This document shows positions 1 through 7,731 of a stretch of DNA of 33,313 bases, one piece after another (position 1 is the stretch's first letter; the number at the start of each line of letters is the position of its first letter). The notes beneath the pieces are model-generated. The model was given only the letters and a program-made list of their open reading frames with translations. It did no database searches and was not told where the DNA came from. The translations under genes were made by a program, and so were the position numbers. This DNA comes from CAZOVB01 sp046541415 (GTDB lineage: Bacteria; Planctomycetota; Phycisphaerae; SM23-33). The stretch covers positions 1 through 33,313 of the forward strand of contig JBKHDI010000040.1 of the NCBI GenBank assembly GCA_046541415.1, given 5' to 3'.

Positions 1-53
1 GGGGCGGGATGCAGAAAAACCGCATGGGCGGCAGAAAACGCTGCGGCGGCGGG

Positions 54-81
54 TTGTGGCTGGGGGCGGATCTGCTAGACT
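54..81 (+). promoter_or_regulatory. Probable sigma-70-type promoter of the ABC exporter operon
   Basis: TTGTGG at 54-59 and TAGACT at 76-81 are separated by 16 bp, with a TGC immediately before the -10 (extended -10 form). Transcription would start near 88, giving a leader of about 44 nt before the GTG start chosen at 132. The promoter lies inside the longer open frame that begins at 9, which is one reason to prefer the downstream start. Called by eye. Confidence 0.5.
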
Positions 82-131
82 CCGTTGCTGCCGGGCCATC
101 GGGGCGCCCGCCTGGAAAGAGCGGCTTTTTG

Positions 132-2033
132 GTGCAATCGCCTGCCGAGACAATCCAACCTGAGGAGAAACGCGGTGTCACCGCGCGGCTGTTGAGGCTG
201 GCCTGGGCGTATCGATCCGACGCGGTGAAGGTCCTGGCCCTGCAGCTGGTGCTGCTGATCATGGGCCTTCTGGGGCTGGGCTTTACGGGCCTGGGCATCG
301 ACGTCATCCGCCACGCGGTCCAGCCGGACTCTCCCGCCCCGACCTGGCCGCTGGGCCTGTCGCCCCCGGCCGACTGGTCGACCATGCAGGTGTTGGCCCT
401 GGTGGCCTCGGGCGTGCTGATCATGGCCCTGGTCCGCAACTTCCTGCATGGCTGGTATACGATCTCGATGGCCCAGCTGCTGCAGGCGAAGATCGTCGTC
501 GACCTGCGCCGGCGGATCTACGGCAAGCTCCAGCGGCTGAGCTTCGACTTCTACGATTCCAACACCACCGGATCGATCATCAACCGCGTTACCGGGGACG
601 TCCAGAACGTCCGCCTCTTCGTCGACGGCGTGGTGATGCAGATCCTGATCCTGGCGATCTCCCTGGCGATTTACCTGGTCTACATGGTCAGCATCCATCC
701 GACGCTGACACTGGCCTGCCTGGCCAGCACGCCGCTGATCTACCTGCTGGCCCGGCGGTTCAGCCGGATCGTCCAGCCGGCCTATCGCAGGCAGCGCGAG
801 CTGATGGACCAGCTGCTGCTGGATGTCAGCGAGAATGTCCAGGGCATGCACGTAATCAAGGGTTTCGCCCGCCAGCAGGAGGAGATCGACGGGTTTACCG
901 CGGGGGTGGACAACCTGCGGGCCCACCAGATGTGGATCTTCCGGCGCGTGACGACCTACCCGCAGATCATCGGCATGCTGACACACCTGAACCTCGTCGT
1001 GCTGATCGCCTATGGCGGCTGGCTGGTCATCCAGGGCCGGCTGCCCCTGGGGGCCGGCATGGTCGTCTTCGCCGGCCTGCTGCAGCAGTTCTCCGGACAG
1101 GTGCAGAACCTGGCCAACGTGGCCAACTCGATGCAGCAAAGCCTCATCGCCGCCCGCCGCGTCTTCGAGGTCCTCGACACGCCGCTGTCGATCCGCTCGG
1201 CCCCCGACGCGGTCAAGCTGGAAAGTCCGGAGGGCCTGGTCGAGTTCCGCAACGTGAGCTTCGGCTACAAGCACGACGAGCCCGTCCTGCAGGATGTCAC
1301 CTTCACCGTCCCGCCCGGGGCGTCGGTGGCCATCCTGGGCGCGACCGGCTCGGGTAAGAGCACGCTTTTAAGCCTGATCCCCCGCTTCTACGACCCGCAG
1401 GTCGGGCAGGTGCTCATCGACGGGATCGACCTGCGGAAGATCGAGGTCGACAGCCTGCGTCGCTCGATCGGCCTGGTCTTCCAGGAGAGCTTCCTCTTCT
1501 CGGCCACGGTGGCAGAGAACATCGCCTTCGGCCATCCCGAGGCGTCGCGGGAGCAGGTCGAACGGGCGGCGAAGATCGCCGCGGCCCACGAGTTCATCAC
1601 CCAGCTGCCCAAGGGCTACGACAGCCCGCTGCGTGAGGCGGGGGCGGACCTTTCCGGCGGGCAGAGGCAGCGGCTGGCCATCGCCCGGGCCCTGCTGCTT
1701 CAGCCGGCGATCCTCCTGCTGGACGACCCGACCGCGGCGATCGACCCGAACACCGAACAGGAGATCCTCTCGGCGATGCACAACGCGATGGCCGGGCGGA
1801 CGACATTCGTCATCGCCCACCGCCTCAGCACGCTCAAGCGGGCCGACATGATCTTCGTCCTCCAGGCCGGGCGCATCGTCCAGGTGGGCAACCACGAGGA
1901 ACTGATGGCCCAGAAGGGCCCCTACCGCTGGGCGGCGAGGCTGCAGGTCGCAGACGACTCCAGCCGGCGGGCCCTGGCCGAGCCGATCCAATCGGCCGAG
2001 CCGACAGACCCTGCCCGGGGGATCGAGACATGA
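132..2033 (+). CDS. ABC exporter half-transporter, first subunit (degenerate ATP site)
   Basis: This is a type IV ABC exporter half-molecule: a transmembrane domain of about six helices (roughly residues 25-330) followed by an ATPase domain. Visible motifs are Walker A GATGSGKST (about residue 403), Q-loop FQESFLFS, signature LSGGQ (about 507), Walker B LLLLDD and H-loop IAHRLS. The residue after the Walker B Asp is Asp (about 532), where the catalytic Glu normally sits. This is the mark of the degenerate subunit in heterodimeric exporters of the TM287/288 and BmrCD type. The frame is open from ATG 9, but the first 40 residues are low-complexity and overlap the promoter; GTG 132 with an upstream GGAAAG is preferred. 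It overlaps the next gene by ATGA, so the two are co-translated partners. The substrate (drug, lipid or peptide) cannot be read from sequence; there is no C39 peptidase domain. Confidence 0.9.
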   Translation: MQSPAETIQPEEKRGVTARLLRLAWAYRSDAVKVLALQLVLLIMGLLGLGFTGLGIDVIRHAVQPDSPAPTWPLGLSPPADWSTMQVLALVASGVLIMALVRNFLHGWYTISMAQLLQAKIVVDLRRRIYGKLQRLSFDFYDSNTTGSIINRVTGDVQNVRLFVDGVVMQILILAISLAIYLVYMVSIHPTLTLACLASTPLIYLLARRFSRIVQPAYRRQRELMDQLLLDVSENVQGMHVIKGFARQQEEIDGFTAGVDNLRAHQMWIFRRVTTYPQIIGMLTHLNLVVLIAYGGWLVIQGRLPLGAGMVVFAGLLQQFSGQVQNLANVANSMQQSLIAARRVFEVLDTPLSIRSAPDAVKLESPEGLVEFRNVSFGYKHDEPVLQDVTFTVPPGASVAILGATGSGKSTLLSLIPRFYDPQVGQVLIDGIDLRKIEVDSLRRSIGLVFQESFLFSATVAENIAFGHPEASREQVERAAKIAAAHEFITQLPKGYDSPLREAGADLSGGQRQRLAIARALLLQPAILLLDDPTAAIDPNTEQEILSAMHNAMAGRTTFVIAHRLSTLKRADMIFVLQAGRIVQVGNHEELMAQKGPYRWAARLQVADDSSRRALAEPIQSAEPTDPARGIET

Positions 2034-3826
2034 CCACCATTCCCACCAAGTCCCTGGCCGAGGAAGACAAACGCCTGGACTCGCTGGATTTCAGCCTGAT
2101 CCGTCGTCTGATGGGCTTTACCCGTCCCTACGCCGCGCGGCGCAACGTGCTGCTTGCGATCGTGATCATCCGTTCGATCCAGCTGCCGCTGCTGGCCTGG
2201 GCGGTCGGGGCGGCCATCGACGGGCCCATCCGCGCCGGCGACGTGGAAGGCACGATCTGGGCGGCTGCGGGATTCGCCGCCCTGGCCGCGATCACCCAGC
2301 TGACCTTCCACTTCCGGGCCTACCTGGCGCTGACCCTGGGCGAGTCGGTCATCCGCGACCTGCGGATCCAGGTCTTCAGCCACCTGCAGTCGATGACGAT
2401 GAGCTTCTACAACCGCACGAAGATCGGGCGCATCCTCAGCCGCATGAGCACCGACATCGAATCGATGCGCCAGGGGGTCCAGGACGTGCTCTTCGTCAGC
2501 CTCGTCCAGAGCGGACAGATGCTCGTCGCCGCCGGGCTGATGCTCTACTACGACTGGATGCTCTTCCTGGTGGTCCTGGCCCTGGTGCCGATTCTCTGGG
2601 CGATCAACCGCACGTTCCGGCGGAAGCTCTCGCGGTCGCACCAGGAGATCCAGGAAAGCTTCTCGCGCGTCACCAGCAGCCTGGCCGAGTCGGTCAGCGG
2701 CATCCGCGTTACCCAGGGCTTCGTCCGCCAGGATGTCAACGCGGGCCTGTTCGGTTCGCTGGTGGCCGACCATTCCCGCTACGCCGTCTCCCTGGCGAAG
2801 GTCTCGGGGATCTTCCTGCCCCTGCTGGAGTTCAACAGCCAGTTCTTCATCGCCTCGATGCTGCTGATCGGCGGCTGGCAGGTGCTCACCGGTACCGGCG
2901 GGGCGGACGTCGGCGACCTGGTGCAGTTTTTCTTCATGGCCAACCTGTTCTTCGCCCCCATCGGGCACCTGGGCAACCAGTACAACACCGCCCTGGGGGC
3001 GATGGCCGGGGCCCAGCGGGTCTTCCGCCTGCTGGATACGCCCCCGGACTGGTCGGACCCTGTCGATGCGATCGAGCTGACGGGCCTGGAAGGCAAGGTG
3101 GAATTCGACGACGTGGGTTTCAGCTACGAGCCCGGCCGACCCGTGCTGCAGAATGTCAGCTTCTGCGCCCAGCCGGGGCAGATGTTCGCTTTCGTCGGGC
3201 ACACAGGCAGCGGCAAGAGCACGATTATCAATTTGGTCAGCAAGTTCTACCTGCCCGATTCGGGGCAGATCCGCATCGACGATACCGACCTGGGGCGGAT
3301 CTCGGCGGCCTCGCTGCACCGGCGGATGGGCATCGTCGGGCAGCAGAACTTCCTGTTCGCCGGGACGGTGATGGACAACATCCGCCTGGGCAAGCCCTCT
3401 GCCGGGGACGAGGAGATCCGCGCCGCCGCCGAGGCCCTGGACTGCCTGGACCTGCTGGAGATCCTCCCTGACGGGCTGCACACCGTCGTCGGCGAGCGGG
3501 GCGGGGGCATCAGCCTCGGCCAGCGTCAGCTGATCTGCTTTACCCGCGCGATGCTGGCCGATCCGCGGATTCTGATTCTCGACGAGGCGACAAGCAGCGT
3601 AGACACACTGACCGAGGCGCGGATTCAGGCGGCCCTGACCAAGCTCTTCGCCGGTCGGACCAGTTTTGTCGTCGCCCACAGGCTCAGCACGGTCCGCCAC
3701 GCCGAGCAGGTCATCGTCCTGGACCAGGGGCGGATCGTCGAGCAGGGAACCCACCTGCAGCTGCTGCGGCTGGGCGGGACCTACGCCGAACTCTACCGCC
3801 AGTTCATCCGCTCCGGCGAGGCCTGA
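2030..3826 (+). CDS. ABC exporter half-transporter, second subunit (catalytic Glu intact)
   Basis: This is the 598-residue partner of the preceding gene, with six transmembrane helices followed by an ATPase domain. Walker A is GHTGSGKST, Walker B is ILILDEATSSVD with Glu519 intact, and the H-loop is VVAHRLS. Its signature is ISLGQ (about 494-498) instead of LSGGQ. Because each ATP site is built from the Walker motifs of one subunit and the signature of the other, this altered signature falls in the same site as the Asp substitution in subunit 1. One site is therefore degenerate and one canonical. The start ATG overlaps the upstream stop by 4 bp. An intrinsic terminator follows directly. The family is known for multidrug, lipid A or peptide export; the actual cargo is unknown. 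Confidence 0.9.
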   Translation: MTTIPTKSLAEEDKRLDSLDFSLIRRLMGFTRPYAARRNVLLAIVIIRSIQLPLLAWAVGAAIDGPIRAGDVEGTIWAAAGFAALAAITQLTFHFRAYLALTLGESVIRDLRIQVFSHLQSMTMSFYNRTKIGRILSRMSTDIESMRQGVQDVLFVSLVQSGQMLVAAGLMLYYDWMLFLVVLALVPILWAINRTFRRKLSRSHQEIQESFSRVTSSLAESVSGIRVTQGFVRQDVNAGLFGSLVADHSRYAVSLAKVSGIFLPLLEFNSQFFIASMLLIGGWQVLTGTGGADVGDLVQFFFMANLFFAPIGHLGNQYNTALGAMAGAQRVFRLLDTPPDWSDPVDAIELTGLEGKVEFDDVGFSYEPGRPVLQNVSFCAQPGQMFAFVGHTGSGKSTIINLVSKFYLPDSGQIRIDDTDLGRISAASLHRRMGIVGQQNFLFAGTVMDNIRLGKPSAGDEEIRAAAEALDCLDLLEILPDGLHTVVGERGGGISLGQRQLICFTRAMLADPRILILDEATSSVDTLTEARIQAALTKLFAGRTSFVVAHRLSTVRHAEQVIVLDQGRIVEQGTHLQLLRLGGTYAELYRQFIRSGEA

Positions 3827-3830
3827 TTTC

Positions 3831-3855
3831 CACCCAGTCTGCCTGGGTGATTTTC
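3831..3855 (+). terminator. Rho-independent terminator after the ABC exporter pair
   Basis: CACCCAG (3831-3837) and CTGGGTG (3843-3849) form a perfect 7-bp stem with a 5-nt loop. It is followed by ATTTTCCT, and begins 4 bp after the stop of the second ABC gene. Confidence 0.8.
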
Positions 3856-3907
3856 CTCAGAAAAACGGGCAGAATTCGGTCAAGTGCCCTGCCCTGCGGG
3901 CCGAAAA

Positions 3908-3913
3908 TAGACT
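3908..3913 (+). promoter_or_regulatory. Candidate -10 element upstream of the Nif11-like gene
   Basis: TAGACT at 3908-3913 is identical to the -10 hexamer proposed for the first operon. No convincing -35 is seen. Transcription from here would leave a leader of about 100 nt before the small peptide gene. The rest of 3856-4022 shows nothing else recognisable. Confidence 0.35.
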
Positions 3914-4022
3914 CAGCAACGGGCCGCGGCAGCCAAGCCCCGGCCGGTTGCCCGGAGGAAAATGGGGACCGCGCCCGGCTTGGGCACTTTTGCGCATCCC
4001 CCAGCACGAACAGGAGTTCCGT

Positions 4023-4262
4023 ATGTCATCCGCCGATGCCGTAGCCTTCCTGAAACGACTGGACCAGGATGAAACCTTCCGGGGCCAGGTCGAATCGGCC
4101 CGCACGGCCGACCAGTTCTGGGCCTTGGTCGCCCGCAGCGGATACGAATTCACCCGCGAGGAATTCCTCGCCGCCGAGCGCTTCGGGCTCGAACCCGTCG
4201 AAGAGTTGCTCGCCCCCTGCAGCCTCGTCCCGGACATTGCCGACCCCGACGAGATCTGGTGA
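4023..4262 (+). CDS. Nif11-like domain small protein (possible RiPP leader-type peptide)
   Basis: The 79-residue product matches the Nif11-like leader domain: a FLKRL helix near residues 9-13, an acidic spacer, then a G-Y-x-F-T-x-E-E segment at about 40-47 (GYEFTREEFLAAE). The start ATG has an AGGAG at good distance; a longer in-frame opening upstream runs back through the terminator and is discarded. Nif11 domains occur as leaders of ribosomal peptides and as free-standing proteins near nitrogenase genes. Here the tail of about 30 residues has one Cys (about 66), ends PDEIW, and lacks a GG cleavage site. No modification enzyme is adjacent: the only radical SAM protein is 15 kb away. It may therefore be a stand-alone Nif11 protein of unknown role. 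It stands alone, between a terminator and the TatD promoter. Confidence 0.8.
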   Translation: MSSADAVAFLKRLDQDETFRGQVESARTADQFWALVARSGYEFTREEFLAAERFGLEPVEELLAPCSLVPDIADPDEIW

Positions 4263-4304
4263 CCGCCGCCCCGGCCACGCCCCTCGCCTGAGACGGGCCT
4301 CTGG

Positions 4305-4318
4305 TATATACTGCGGCC
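4305..4318 (+). promoter_or_regulatory. -10 element implying a leaderless tatD transcript
   Basis: TATATACT spans 4305-4312, with TATACT at 4307-4312. The expected start of transcription, 6-7 bp downstream, falls on or next to the A of the ATG at 4319. No Shine-Dalgarno sequence lies in the 7 bp between. The simplest reading is a leaderless mRNA. No clear -35 is present. Confidence 0.5.
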
Positions 4319-5158
4319 ATGGATGCTGCCCAGCCTGCCAGCCCGCTATGCGATGCCCACCTGCACCTGCAGGATGAAGCCTACGCCCGCGACCGCGCCG
4401 CGGTGATCCGCGCCGCGACCGATGCCGGCGTCCGGCGATTCGTCGTCAACGCCACCTGCCAGGCAGACTGGCAGGAGGTGCTGGACCTGGCGGCGATCCA
4501 CCAGGGCATGACCGCCTGCCTCGGACTGCACCCCTGGTTCGTCGGCCGCGCGACGATCGACTGGCCCCGCCAGCTGGAAGACCTGCTGCGGGAAAATCCC
4601 TCTGCCGGGATCGGCGAGATCGGCCTGGACCAGTGGATCGAACCGCGCGACGAAAAAGCCCAGGCCCGCGCGTTTGTCATCCAGCTTGACCTGGCCGACA
4701 GGTTTGGCCGACCGGTGATGATCCACTGCCTTCGCGCCTGGGGCTGGCTGATGAAGATCCTGCGAAGCCGCCCCGCCCCCCCGCCGGCCGGAATGCTCAT
4801 CCACGCCTGCGGGGCCTCGGAAGAGCTGATCGACGAACTGGCCGAGATGGGCGCGTACTTCTCCGTGGCCGGCGATACGTTCGAGTCCAAACGCAAACGC
4901 AAGCAGCGGGCTGCGGCGCACATCCCGGCCGAGCGATTGCTCATCGAAACCGACGCGCCCGACATGCTCCCTGCCGAACATCTCGACCCTGTCAGCTGGA
5001 CCGACCCGGCCGGTCGACAGCGCAACGTCCCTGCCAACCTGCCGGCCATCTGCCGCGCCCTGGCCGAGCTGCGCCAAACGAGTCCACCGCAGCTGGCAGA
5101 GACCTGCTGGGCCAATGCCCGAAGATTCCTGGGCCCCCTGCTGGAGGCCGAGGAATGA
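4319..5158 (+). CDS. TatD-family metal-dependent hydrolase (putative DNase)
   Basis: This is a 279-residue TIM-barrel amidohydrolase-like protein of the TatD family, which acts as a Mg-dependent 3'-5' exonuclease or deoxyribonuclease in studied members. Metal-ligand motifs are present in order: HLH at residues 14-16 (CDAHLHL), LGLHPW, the GEIGLD glutamate, MIHC, LIHAC and TDAPDM near the C-terminus. Length is close to the usual 260-270. The spacing after GEIGLD and the lack of the common PR(N)xP tail are slightly unusual for the TatD/YcfH core, so it may be a divergent branch. It overlaps the next gene by ATGA. A promoter abuts the ATG, so the start is well fixed. Confidence 0.85.
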   Translation: MDAAQPASPLCDAHLHLQDEAYARDRAAVIRAATDAGVRRFVVNATCQADWQEVLDLAAIHQGMTACLGLHPWFVGRATIDWPRQLEDLLRENPSAGIGEIGLDQWIEPRDEKAQARAFVIQLDLADRFGRPVMIHCLRAWGWLMKILRSRPAPPPAGMLIHACGASEELIDELAEMGAYFSVAGDTFESKRKRKQRAAAHIPAERLLIETDAPDMLPAEHLDPVSWTDPAGRQRNVPANLPAICRALAELRQTSPPQLAETCWANARRFLGPLLEAEE

Positions 5159-5922
5159 CCGGACCGGCCTGCCAGCGCATCGAGCGCCTGCTGGGAGCCG
5201 AAGGCCTGGCCGTGCTTGGCAGAAGCTGCGTGGCCGTGGTGGGTCTCGGGGCCGTCGGCAGTTACGCGGTCGAAGCCCTGGCCCGAGCCCGCCTGGGAAG
5301 GCTGCGGGTGGTCGATTTCGACGTCGTCCACCCGTCGAACATCAATCGCCAGCTATACGCGACGTGCGAAACCATCGGCCGGGCGAAGGTCGAACTGGCC
5401 CGCCAGCGAATCGCGTCGATCAACCCCGACTGCCGCGTCGAAACGCTGGCATGCTTCGCCGATAAGAAGACCGCCGGGCAGATCCTCGCACCGCCGGTCG
5501 ACCTCTGCATCGACGCGATCGACTCGGTAGGCCCGAAGGTCCAGCTGCTGGCCGCGGCGGACCGACTCGGCGTGCCGGTCGTCTCGGCCATGGGTGCCGC
5601 CCTGCGGACCGATCCGCGAGCCATCCAGGTCTCGCCGCTGTCGCAGACGCGGATCTGCCCGCTGGCCCGCCAGGTCCGCCGCCAGCTGGGGCGACTGCGG
5701 GAAGCGGCCGATCCGATCTGCGTCTGGTCCGACCAGCCCACGGCCGATCTGCCGGATGAAGCGTTGGGCCAGCCGGAGAGCGACCCGCACCTCCAGCGGG
5801 GCCGGCCCCGACGGACGCTCGGGTCCCTGCCGACGCTGACGGGCATCTTCGGCCTGGTCTGTGCCAACACCGCCATGCAAATGCTTCTGGGCGACGCCTG
5901 GCCGGGCCAAAGCCAACCCTGA
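5155..5922 (+). CDS. tcdA: tRNA threonylcarbamoyladenosine dehydratase (TcdA/CsdL-like, E1 superfamily)
   Basis: This 255-residue ThiF/MoeB/E1-like protein in known members uses ATP to cyclise t6A37 of ANN-decoding tRNAs to ct6A. The nucleotide-binding Rossmann motif GLGAVGSYAVEAL lies at about residues 30-42, followed by the conserved INRQLYA arginine segment (about 63-69). The DAIDSVGPK segment, the MGAALRTDP motif and the C-terminal G-R-RRTLGS-PT-TGIFG segment are typical of TcdA and distinguish it from MoeB and ThiF. There are no CxxC zinc pairs of MoeB type. It is co-translated with the TatD gene (ATGA overlap). The next gene downstream is convergent. Confidence 0.85.
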   Translation: MTGPACQRIERLLGAEGLAVLGRSCVAVVGLGAVGSYAVEALARARLGRLRVVDFDVVHPSNINRQLYATCETIGRAKVELARQRIASINPDCRVETLACFADKKTAGQILAPPVDLCIDAIDSVGPKVQLLAAADRLGVPVVSAMGAALRTDPRAIQVSPLSQTRICPLARQVRRQLGRLREAADPICVWSDQPTADLPDEALGQPESDPHLQRGRPRRTLGSLPTLTGIFGLVCANTAMQMLLGDAWPGQSQP

Positions 5923-5943
5923 GCGGACAAATTTTCCGATACC

Positions 5944-6039
5944 GTGTCAGGTAGGTGACACCACTACCCGGTAGAATCCGTACTGGAAGTGGAGGAGGCA
6001 GGCGACGGGCCTGCAGGTCATCCGCACCGACAGGTAGGT
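5944..6039. repeat. Inverted and direct short repeats in the convergent intergenic gap
   Basis: The gap 5923-6053 between tcdA and the S24 regulator holds several small repeats: GTGTCA/TGACAC (5944-5949 and 5956-5961), GGTAG/CTACC/GGTAG (5950-5954, 5964-5968, 5970-5974), and a 9-bp direct repeat CAGGTAGGT at 5948-5956 and 6031-6039. There is also a GCAGGC/GCCTGC stem near 6000. No U-tract follows any of them, so this does not look like a standard terminator. Role unknown; it marks the left border of the phage-like island. Confidence 0.4.
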
Positions 6040-6053
6040 CTGCCCGGGCGCAC

Positions 6054-7481
6054 TTACGCAGAGCGGGACGAGTTGGTGCCCGGGCCCGAGGCCTTGCGCC
6101 GCTTGGCCAGGGCGCGGATTCCCGAAAGATCCACCCCGTCGGGTCCTTGCCCGCTGCCGGGGTTTCGCGGCAGGTGCGCGTAGATCGGCCAGGCGCGGAT
6201 CAGCTGTCGCCGCGGCAGTTCCACGGGGCTGTAATCGGAGTTGGAAGACTCCAGCACCACCGACTCGGGCCCGATCCGCAGGCGTTTGAGCCGCGAAAGA
6301 CGCACGCCGGTGTCCGGGTCTTCGTAGACCACCACGGCCACCTCGCCGCTGCGCGCCTGGCGGGACGGCTCGATGATCAGCATGTCGCCGTCGGCGAATC
6401 GCGGGGTCATCGAATCGCCGCGGACACGCACCGCGAAGCTGCCTTCCGGCGCGTGCGGGAAGGCCACGAACGACTCGGCCCAGCCGGGGGGGAACTCTTC
6501 GGCTTCGACGGTTTCTTCCCCGGCCCCGGCGGCGATGTTGTCGATGACGGGCACGAAGAGCGGGCGCCAGTCCCGCCCGCTGGGAAGCTCGTGCGAGCTG
6601 ACCTCATCGAAGCCGCGCGGTTCGTCGACCGGATCGTGGGACGGGGGAATCTGTCTCGGCCCGGCAGCAGTCGCCCCGGCAGCGCGGACCTTCGGACCCT
6701 GCCAGCTGAGGCCCTGGACGTAGGCGAGGACCTGGAGGCATTGGGCAGAATCCAGCCCGCCAAGCAGGCCGCGGATGCGGTCGATCACCAGCGAGCGTTC
6801 GGATGGTCCCGATGCCCAGCCGGCCCCGCCTGAGGTCCGGGCTTCCTGCCCGGCCGTCAGAATCCCCGGATGCAGGCCCAGGATCTGCTCGGCCCGCCGG
6901 ACCTGCCCGACCGATGGGACCGATTCGCCGTCCTCCCAGAGCAGGATCCGGTCCGGCTCGCACGACAAGGCAGAGGCCAGTGCACCGGGGCCCACCCCGC
7001 GCTGGCTGCGTAACTGACGCAGCAACGGGCCGCTGAAATCCTCTGCCGGCTCGAACGTCAGCGACGACGGTTCGACCTCCAGTGCCTCGGCCAGGCGCCG
7101 ACGCTGCGCGCGATCGCACGATACGCTGCCGGCCTCCAACTCGGCGATCCACCTGGCGGGGGCATCGACCCGCAGGGCCAGGGCCTCTGCGTCCAGGCCC
7201 CGGTCCTTGCGCAGCGCCGCCAGGGCCCAGCCGTCGAAGTTGCTCGGCCCTGCCCCGCTGCCGCTCTGGTAGAACTGCCCGGCGTTGACGCCGAAGACCT
7301 CGGCCAGCCTTTCGGCATTGGCACGGGAGGGCTGCTGCTTGCCGTTGAGGATGCGGCTGATCGAGACATTCGTCAGGCCCACCCGATCGGCCAGCTCGCG
7401 GCCGGTGATCTTCTCGGCCTTCATGTACTGTCGCAGCTTGTCGGCGTTAAACCTTGGCATCTCTGAACCTATTTTGCTCAT
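6054..7481 (-). CDS. LexA/CI-type repressor with three HTH-like segments and an S24 peptidase domain
   Basis: The 475-residue product begins with a clear XRE-type HTH (about 12-70). Two further XRE-like repeats follow (about 84-140, starting WALAALRKDRG, and 152-208, starting LLRQLRSQRG). After a Pro/Ala-rich linker comes a peptidase S24 domain (about 305-440). Ser357 in RGDSM and Lys399 in LKRL match the catalytic dyad. IAAGAG (316-321) is placed like the Ala-Gly self-cleavage site. It is therefore probably a repressor inactivated by RecA-stimulated autocleavage, as in phage CI or LexA. Translation may start at ATG 7481 or at ATG 7460 (MPRF), which has a better though weak upstream AGG. It is divergent from the six-gene operon and should control it through the GTTAAC boxes between them. 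The C-terminal 35 residues are basic. Confidence 0.85.
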   Translation of the reverse strand: MSKIGSEMPRFNADKLRQYMKAEKITGRELADRVGLTNVSISRILNGKQQPSRANAERLAEVFGVNAGQFYQSGSGAGPSNFDGWALAALRKDRGLDAEALALRVDAPARWIAELEAGSVSCDRAQRRRLAEALEVEPSSLTFEPAEDFSGPLLRQLRSQRGVGPGALASALSCEPDRILLWEDGESVPSVGQVRRAEQILGLHPGILTAGQEARTSGGAGWASGPSERSLVIDRIRGLLGGLDSAQCLQVLAYVQGLSWQGPKVRAAGATAAGPRQIPPSHDPVDEPRGFDEVSSHELPSGRDWRPLFVPVIDNIAAGAGEETVEAEEFPPGWAESFVAFPHAPEGSFAVRVRGDSMTPRFADGDMLIIEPSRQARSGEVAVVVYEDPDTGVRLSRLKRLRIGPESVVLESSNSDYSPVELPRRQLIRAWPIYAHLPRNPGSGQGPDGVDLSGIRALAKRRKASGPGTNSSRSA

Positions 7482-7522
7482 TCGCAGGATAATTTCAACA
7501 CCTAAGAATCGGATTCAGGAAA

Positions 7523-7550
7523 AGTTAACCTCTCAATGTTAACATATCAA
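7523..7550 (-). promoter_or_regulatory. Promoter of the S24 repressor gene overlapped by two GTTAAC boxes
   Basis: Reading leftward, TTGATA (7550-7545) and TTAACT (7528-7523) are separated by 16 bp. Two perfect GTTAAC palindromes, 7538-7543 and 7524-7529, sit in the spacer and over the -10. This arrangement predicts autoregulation by the adjacent repressor. Confidence 0.6.
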
Positions 7551-7558
7551 GGGATTGA

Positions 7559-7601
7559 TTTAACATTTTAATCTTGACTTTCGCGTTAATTTTGTTAATC
7601 T
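7559..7601 (+). promoter_or_regulatory. Promoter and operator region of the phage-like operon
   Basis: TTGACT at 7574-7579 is a good -35; TTAATC or TAATCT (7595-7601), 15-16 bp further on, is the weak -10. TTAAC at 7560-7564 and GTTAAT at 7585-7590 and 7594-7599 repeat the box found over the repressor promoter, so both promoters probably share operators. The stretch 7480-7610 is strikingly AT-rich against its surroundings. The long leader 7605-7731 is GC-rich again, and I see no other element in it except the AAAGGAAG ribosome site before 7732. Confidence 0.6.
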
Positions 7602-7731
7602 CTATGACAATCAGCCGCATATCAGGGAAGACAGCGGGGTCGTCGGGGCCGGAAGCACCAAAAACCAGTTCTCGGCGATCCGTCTGCGCTGTCCGGACGT
7701 CGCTGCGGCCTTACAGGAAAGGAAGTGGGCA

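Noticed and set aside
1922..3754. Open frame of 610 codons on the - strand opposite the ABC exporter
   Set aside because: It mirrors a complete ABC subunit with all motifs; the product is Asp/Gln/Arg-rich filler.
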